Shown: piece by piece, positions 59,648-64,000 of the stretch
How the letters are laid out: every line of letters begins with the position of its first letter
Numbering within the stretch: the first letter of the stretch is position 1
Made by a program: the position numbers and the translations under genes
Notes under the pieces: generated by a model
What the model was told of the DNA's origin: nothing
Databases searched by the model: none
The model's input: only the letters and a program-made list of their open reading frames with translations
NCBI GenBank assembly: GCA_032718475.1
Contig: JAUCBJ010006247.1
Span: 23,945-87,944 of the forward strand
DNA from: Nemertoderma westbladi
Lineage: Eukaryota > Xenacoelomorpha > Nemertodermatida > Nemertodermatidae
DNA length: 64,000 nt
Direction of reading: 5' to 3'

Positions 59648-59872
59648 AACCAATTTCGGAACATAGAAGATCGTTTGGATGACGCAATAAACGTATTGCG
59701 CAACCACGCCGAGCCGTCGCCCCCTAGCGGTTGTACTAAGAATCATCCCGCCGCTACCACGCTGCACACCATGACAACGGTGCCGTTGTACAACAGACTA
59801 CTACCCGAAGGCTACCAGATACCGCCCCCACCATTGCCTCTAGTCGGTGGGGTCCATGTGTTAGACCCAATG
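59648..59872 (+). CDS. E-protein gene, exon 'h2' (second copy of the RLDDAI segment plus linker)
   Basis: The acceptor ATTATTTTAG and donor GTTAGT enclose 225 nt (75 codons, phase 0). NQFRNIEDRLDDAINVLRNH, then AEPSPPSG and a Pro/Thr-rich tail ending LVGGVHVLDPM. IEDRLDDAINVLRNHA is close to the vertebrate IEDRLERLDDAIHVLRNHA. The tail corresponds to the variable linker before the bHLH domain, which must lie downstream of the window. The upstream intron separating it from the first copy is only 135 bp. Confidence 0.93.
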
Positions 59873-59965
59873 GTTAGTTAACTCATAGAATATGTCTAAC
59901 TAATTATGTCTTTTCTGCTCTAATGTTTGGTGTAATTTAATTAAAAAAAAAATACAAAATGTAAA

Positions 59966-60250
59966 AAATTAATAAGTAATTAAACAGGACTAAGTATGAT
60001 CCAACTCTATAGCAAATGGAGCGGAAAAAATGAATTCGCCACCAGCGGGGATTGAACCCGCGTCTCCCGATAAACGTCCAGGTATGCTAACCACTACACC
60101 ATACGGAGGCAAAAGTCGGTAGTGGTTAGCATACCTGGACGTTTATCGGGAGACGCGGGTTCAATCCCCGCTGGTGGCGAATTCATTTTATCCGCTCCAT
60201 TTGCTATAGAGTTGGATCATACTTAGTCCTGTTTAATTACTTATTAATTT
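59966..60250. mobile_element. 285-bp palindrome made of two head-to-head tRNA-derived SINE units
   Basis: Two arms of about 130 bp, AATTAATAAGTAATTAAACA to ACCACTAC and its reverse complement, surround a short centre containing CATACGGAGGCAAAAGTCGG. Each arm contains a tRNA-like sequence with B box GGTTCAATCCC. The minus-strand one (60110 to 60038) also has a full A box TGGTGTAGTGG, an acceptor stem pairing at 6 of 7 positions and a 5-bp anticodon stem. Both are followed by the same TGGCGAATTCATTTT body. The arms are almost identical, so the structure is recent. It sits in the intron after exon 'h2'. Confidence 0.85.
60038..60110 (-). tRNA. tRNA-like head of the palindrome (probably SINE-derived)
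   Basis: The 73-nt minus-strand sequence folds as a cloverleaf: acceptor GCCTCCG with TGGTGGC, anticodon stem CCTGG/TCGGG around ACGTTTA, and T arm CGGGTTCAATCCCCG. The loop has C instead of the invariant U before the anticodon, and the sequence is embedded in a SINE-like body. A functional tRNA is therefore unlikely. Confidence 0.35.
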
Positions 60251-60801
60251 ATACAATCTATGGATGTTAAACACACAAAAATGTAAAAAAAATTGAAATT
60301 AAATTTTTTTAAAAAATTTTCTATTTTTTTGTTGTAATATATCTAAATCATGTCTTAAACTTCTTGATGGTTAAAGAAGAATATATATTTTTTTATTTAT
60401 TAAAATAATAACTATTTAAGTGGCGGCGAAAACGGCTACTTTTGCCCTGTATGTATTATTTGGTAATTTTTACTCAATAACCCTGTATTTATTTTGTAAG
60501 TCTGCTTACCTGCACACGGTACCTCCTGTACCTACCTGTACACGGATATAACCTTACTCACTGGACCGTATTGTCATAGTGCCAAATGGCAATTAATGGC
60601 TACAATTAAAATAAGAGATGAAGATAAAACGAGACTACTTTGGTTACTTGTTATCATTTCATTAAGAAACGTCCAATAACGTACAATTTTATACGTACAC
60701 GATTATTATAAATTATAAAATTTGTGACGCGTAACTTAGTGAGCGTATTGTATATAACCATCCAAGGTATTAATATGTGGTCTATATTTATCTTACACGA
60801 A

Positions 60802-61285
60802 GTGGGGACTTCGCGCAGCACGAAGTTGGCAGAGCCTTAGCGAATTGACACTGTTAGGGGGTAGGTCAATTTATGCAAATAGTCACGTTGGCCCTCTAGC
60901 GGCAGACTGGAGAACTGCAGATGGATTCGCCTCCTTTGAAAGTCACAGCTAATGGTCTAATACATATCTGCCAAGTTTCAGCTTAAACGGATTAAAAGCA
61001 AAGAAATGGGAGGGCATTTAATGTTTAGACATGTGGCCCTCTAGCGGGAGACCATTGCACTGATGGTGTCTGAAAGTCTCTCAAAAATCTCAACTTTTGC
61101 TCATATTGATACCTACAAATTTTCAACTTGGCAGCTTTAAATCCGACAAAGTTATTAGCATGTCAAAATCGTAACGACGACGACGACAACGACGACGACG
61201 ACGACGACAACTATTTGCATAAATTGACCCACCCCCTAACAGTGTCAATTCGCTAAGGCTCCGCCAACTTCGTGGCTCGCCCCAC
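60802..61285. mobile_element. MITE with GTGGGG / CACGAAGTTGGC ends
   Basis: The inverted termini share GTGGGG, CACGAAGTTGGC, GAGCCTTAGCGAATTGACAC and TGTTAGGGGGT(A/G)GGTCAA through to TTTATGCAAATAGT, about 75 bp in all. Inside are the GCCCTCTAGCGGCAGACTGG module also seen at 12590-13140 and a (CGA)n tract (61175-61209). No clear target duplication was found; the S1 SINE starts five bases after its right end. Confidence 0.75.
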
Positions 61286-61290
61286 AATGA

Positions 61291-61558
61291 GGTTCCACCT
61301 TGGTGTAGTGGTCGCATTGAATTCACATCTCCCGTAGGTCGTGGGTTCGATCCTCACATGGGCCAGGGCAGTTTTCGTTTCGGCGTGACTGCTTTGAAGG
61401 GACCAGCCAGGACGCATCTCTGCCTTGCATCCTTAAGTGGTAGCTAAATGAGTACTGGAGTTTCCTCTGGGGAGTAAAGTTCTGGGGGGACCGCACTGGA
61501 AATAAGTCGACAGATCCCTGGCCTAGTGGCCGAAGAAAATTTACTTTACTTTTTTTTA
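61291..61558 (+). mobile_element. tRNA-derived SINE, family S1, copy 4 (best preserved)
   Basis: The tRNA-like head GGTTCCACCTTGGTGTAGTG (A box) and GTGGGTTCGATCCTCAC (B box) occupy the first ~73 bp. The body has CCAGGGCAGTTTTCGTTTC, TGCATCCTTAAGTGG and CCTCTGGGGAGTAAAGTTCT, then GGCCGAAGAAAATTTACTTT and a short T tail. The related copies define the family. Confidence 0.88.
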
Positions 61559-61559
61559 C

Positions 61560-62030
61560 CGTGACCAGTTCCATCCTTTTTGATGCTGAAACTTGATCTC
61601 ACAGATTTCGGTGTTAACTCCCGTTTTGACTCCCGTTTTGAGAGGTTTGTCTCTGATGGCGATGCTTTTCAACTTCTTACATTTCTTGCCATCGAAACGA
61701 AGTGCAGGTATTTCATCACAATACAGTACAGGTTTCACTTAATTTCCATCTTTACCAGACATTGGCTCATGTGATCCCATAGATAGCGGAATGGTATATA
61801 TAAGTCATGACTGTTTGCATCCTCCGTTCTGCGAATAATTCGAACTTTGACAGAGGATCGTCCTTTTATCAAGCGAATCAGCGAATGATCTTCAACTCTC
61901 ACAACATATGAACTTAGAGCTCAGAGTTGGCTTTCCTCCACTAGATGTTGTCATTTTATCAGCAACAAGTTGAACATTCTCCGATCCAGTCACGCTTACG
62001 CGGTCTACCCATAATATTAGATGGCTACAG
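61560..62030 (-). pseudogene. Decayed open frame of unknown, probably transposon, origin
   Basis: The minus strand contains MGRPRKRDWIGECSTCC then a stop. It then has VRVEDHSLIRLIKGRSSVKV followed by RIIRRTE, and after a frame change VKPVLYCDEIPALRFDGKKC through to KFQHQKGWNWSR. The pieces lie in different frames in a consistent order over about 470 bp and look like one gene fragment interrupted by indels and stops. I do not recognise the family; the MGRPRKR start recalls transposon-encoded proteins. The SINE at 61291 abuts its lower end. Confidence 0.35.
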
Positions 62031-62041
62031 TTAGTTTTTTA

Positions 62042-62268
62042 GGCGGGGTAGCTCAGTTGGTTGAGCGTCGGGCCTGCAATCTATTAGTTGTTGGTTCAGC
62101 CCCGCCAGGATCCACTCAGACTTTCATCAGAGTCAGGAGTATCAGTTAAATTACTGGGAGCAAATCTTGTGATAGGAGTAGCGCCCATCCCTAACCCCGG
62201 GTAGCAGCTATCGAAAGAGGAGCCTTCGGGTCGCCTCCGGCCTGGGCCGACTGTTCGCTTTACTCACT
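62042..62268 (+). mobile_element. tRNA-derived SINE of a second family
   Basis: The first 65 bp resemble a tRNA: acceptor GGCGGGG with CCCCGCC, A box TAGCTCAGTTGG and B box GTTGGTTCAGCCCC. The anticodon arm (CTGCAAT loop, GCA in the Cys position) does not pair. It runs into a non-tRNA body (GGATCCACTCAGACTTTCAT, AAATTACTGGGAGCAA). Lack of the anticodon stem and the attached body mark it as a SINE, not a tRNA gene. Confidence 0.7.
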
Positions 62269-62843
62269 GTTAGTTTAGAATTCGTTGTAACAAGTCTAGG
62301 CTTAAATAGTTGTATTGTAATTTATATCCAGGTTCGTCAACTCAATTCAATGTAGGCCTTGACCGGTTCCAGATCGCTGTAGCGCAGACAGATGGATGAA
62401 TGAATTCATCGATTTTGATCTTCTTTATAGAGATCCGCTGATGTCTCACAGTTTGTTGTGTCTCACCAAAGTGTATATTACTTCAGCACCTTCATTGAAG
62501 GAGTTTACCTTCATATCCATTAATATCAGTTCTTCTAACATTTTCTTTGACTGGAAGAATTCATTAAAATGCCGATAGAACGGCGCGATGTCTTAGCTTT
62601 CTAGATAGACTTAATGCCCCGTGGGTAGACTCAAATTAATTGTTTTAGCTAAACTTGGATGCCTTCAGATGAGTCAATGGTTATCTGTTATAAGATCTCT
62701 GTTTATGCCTTAGCCTTCCATTGCCTCGGATTTCTGCCTTTTTCCTTTGTACTCCGCAATGTCTAAAGACTTCTATCCTTTCTCATCGCCACGTTCCCCA
62801 CTAATCGTGATATCTCTCGGTTCCAAAACCTCGCATCTTTCTG

Positions 62844-64000
62844 GGCAGAGTTCCGCCGGCAGACATGCGGCGGCGTTCCGCAAAGTTCCGCCGGCAGACA
62901 TGCGGCGGCGTTCCGCAGAGTTCCGCCGGCAGACATGCGGCGGCGTTCCGCAGAGTTCCGCCTGCAGACATGCGGCGGCGTTCCGCAGAGTTCCGCCGGC
63001 AGACATGCGGCCGCATTCAGCAGAGTTCCGCCTGCAGACATGCGACGGCGTTCCGCAGAGTTCCGCCGGCAGACATGCGGCGGCGTTCAGCAGAGTTCCG
63101 CATGCAGACATGCGGCGGCGTTCCGCAGAGTTCCGCCGGCAGACATGCGGCCGCATTCAGCAGAGTTCCGCCTGCAGACATGCGGCGGCGTTCCGCAGAG
63201 TTCCGCCGGCAGACATGCGGCGGCGTTCAGCAGAGTTCCGCATGCAGACATGCGGCGGCGTTCAGCAGAGTTCCGCCTGCAGACATGCGGCGGCGTACCG
63301 CAGAGTTCCGCCGGCAGACATGCGGCCGCATTCAGCAGAGTTCCGCCTGCAGACATGCGGCGGCGTTCCGCAGAGTTCCGCCGGCAGACATTCGGCCTTC
63401 CGCAGAGTTCCGCCGGCAGACATGCGGCCGCATTCAGGAGAGTTCCGCCTGCAGACATGCTGCGGCGTTCTGCAGAGTTCCGCCTGCAGACATGCGGCGG
63501 CGTTCCGCAAAGTTCCGCAGGCAGACATGCGGCTGCATTCAGCAGAGTTCCGACGGCAGACATGCGACCGCGTTCAGCAGAGTTCCGCCGGCAGACATGC
63601 GACCGCGTTCAGCAGAGTTCCGCCGGCAGACATGCGGCGTCGTTCCGCAGAGTTCCGCCGGCAGACATGCGGCCGCATTCAGCAGAGTTCCGACGGCAGA
63701 CATGCGACCGCGTTCAGCAGAGTTCCGCCGGCAGACATGCGACCGCGTTCAGCAGAGTTCCGCCGGCAGGACATGCGGCCGCATTCAGCAGAGTTCCGAC
63801 GGCAGACATGCGACCGCGTTCAGCAGAGTTCCGCCGGCAGACATGCGACCGCGTTCAGCAGAGTTCCGCCGGCAGACATGCGGCCGCATTCAGCAGAGTT
63901 CTGACGGCAGACATGCGGCCGCGTTCAGCAGAGTTCCGCCGGCAGACATGCGACCGCGTTCAGCGGAGTTCCGCCGGCAGACATGCGGCCGCGTTCAGCT
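62844..64000. repeat. 35-bp GC-rich tandem array, at least 33 copies, cut by the window edge
   Basis: The unit combines GCAGAGTTCCGCCGGCAGAC and ATGCGGCGGCGTTCC. Variants carry GCGGCCGCATTCA or GCGACCGCGTTCA, and the GCGACC type dominates from about 63560 onward, often alternating with the others. CpG density is high. The unit is not a multiple of three and lacks stops, so a 385-codon plus-strand frame and several minus frames cross it; none is considered a gene. Confidence 0.95.

Larger units (their letters stand above)
59873..62843. other. Downstream E-protein intron filled with mobile elements
   Basis: After exon 'h2' no further exon is recognised up to the 35-bp array. The region holds a tRNA-derived palindrome, a MITE, two SINEs and a decayed open frame, listed separately. 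The stretches at 60251-60801 and 62270-62843 show nothing else I can support. Confidence 0.5.

Noticed and set aside
62042-62106. Functional tRNA gene (GCA anticodon position)
   Set aside because: The anticodon stem does not pair and the sequence runs into a SINE body.
62747-63904. 385-codon plus-strand frame (Arg/Ala-rich)
   Set aside because: It is a read-through of the 35-bp array; several other frames are open too.

Overview
The window is nuclear DNA of an animal. It has AT-rich introns with GT-AG splice sites, tRNA-derived SINEs, a CR1/Jockey-type LINE, many small inverted-repeat elements and long minisatellites. There are no operons, CRISPR arrays or bacterial signals. Frequent TAGGCCTA-type words, CR1-like LINEs and the gene content suit an invertebrate, perhaps a deuterostome such as an echinoderm, hemichordate or tunicate. 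That placement is only an impression.

Two real genes are visible, both split by large introns and both running off the window. (1) On the minus strand (about 7918 down to 1) lie the first three coding exons of a SPICE1 homologue, a centriole and spindle coiled-coil protein. They splice in consistent phase, and their order and motifs match the vertebrate protein. (2) On the plus strand (about 44.8 kb to 59.9 kb) lie exons of an E-protein transcription factor (TCF3/TCF4/TCF12/daughterless class). The GDALGRALASIYS segment and the RLDDAINVLRNHA segment are unmistakable. The bHLH exons must lie beyond 64 kb, and the N-terminal activation-domain exon was not found. The RLDDAINVLR exon is duplicated in tandem, and an exon at 51.85 kb may be an alternative first exon starting MYC.

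The rest is repeat-rich. From left to right: a 2.9-kb 15/17-bp array (1861-4755), its inverted counterpart (6471-7246) and, between them, a TTAA-bounded foldback element, all inside the first SPICE1 intron; a 2.43-kb terminal-inverted-repeat element with a nested second element (8001-10430); a second TTAA/poly-G element (11023-12477); a 22-26-bp minisatellite (13.67-14.11 kb); a CpG-rich possible first exon (about 14.5-14.83 kb); a hAT-like MITE with an 8-bp target duplication (15057-15608); a third TTAA foldback (19171-20113); a GCTGCAGC minisatellite (23.35-24.10 kb); a 5'-truncated LINE (24498-27503) inserted in a 42-bp satellite that continues for 8.8 kb (27504-36276); MITEs with CCCATGTGAAGAATACCAG ends; a 29-bp array (40.97-41.70 kb); a nearly identical 69-bp array (45.65-46.87 kb); nested foldbacks including a fourth TTAA/poly-G element (54.3-56.2 kb); a 285-bp tRNA-derived palindrome in an E-protein intron (59966-60250); a MITE next to a SINE (60.8-61.56 kb); and a GC-rich 35-bp array that runs off the right edge.

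The main themes are a family of TTAA-bounded foldbacks carrying long G/C homopolymers, a short recurrent mobile motif found beside several unrelated minisatellites, a LINE that splits one satellite unit, and an old coding-exon duplication in the E-protein gene. Long open frames inside the tandem arrays come from stop-free repeat units and are not counted as genes.
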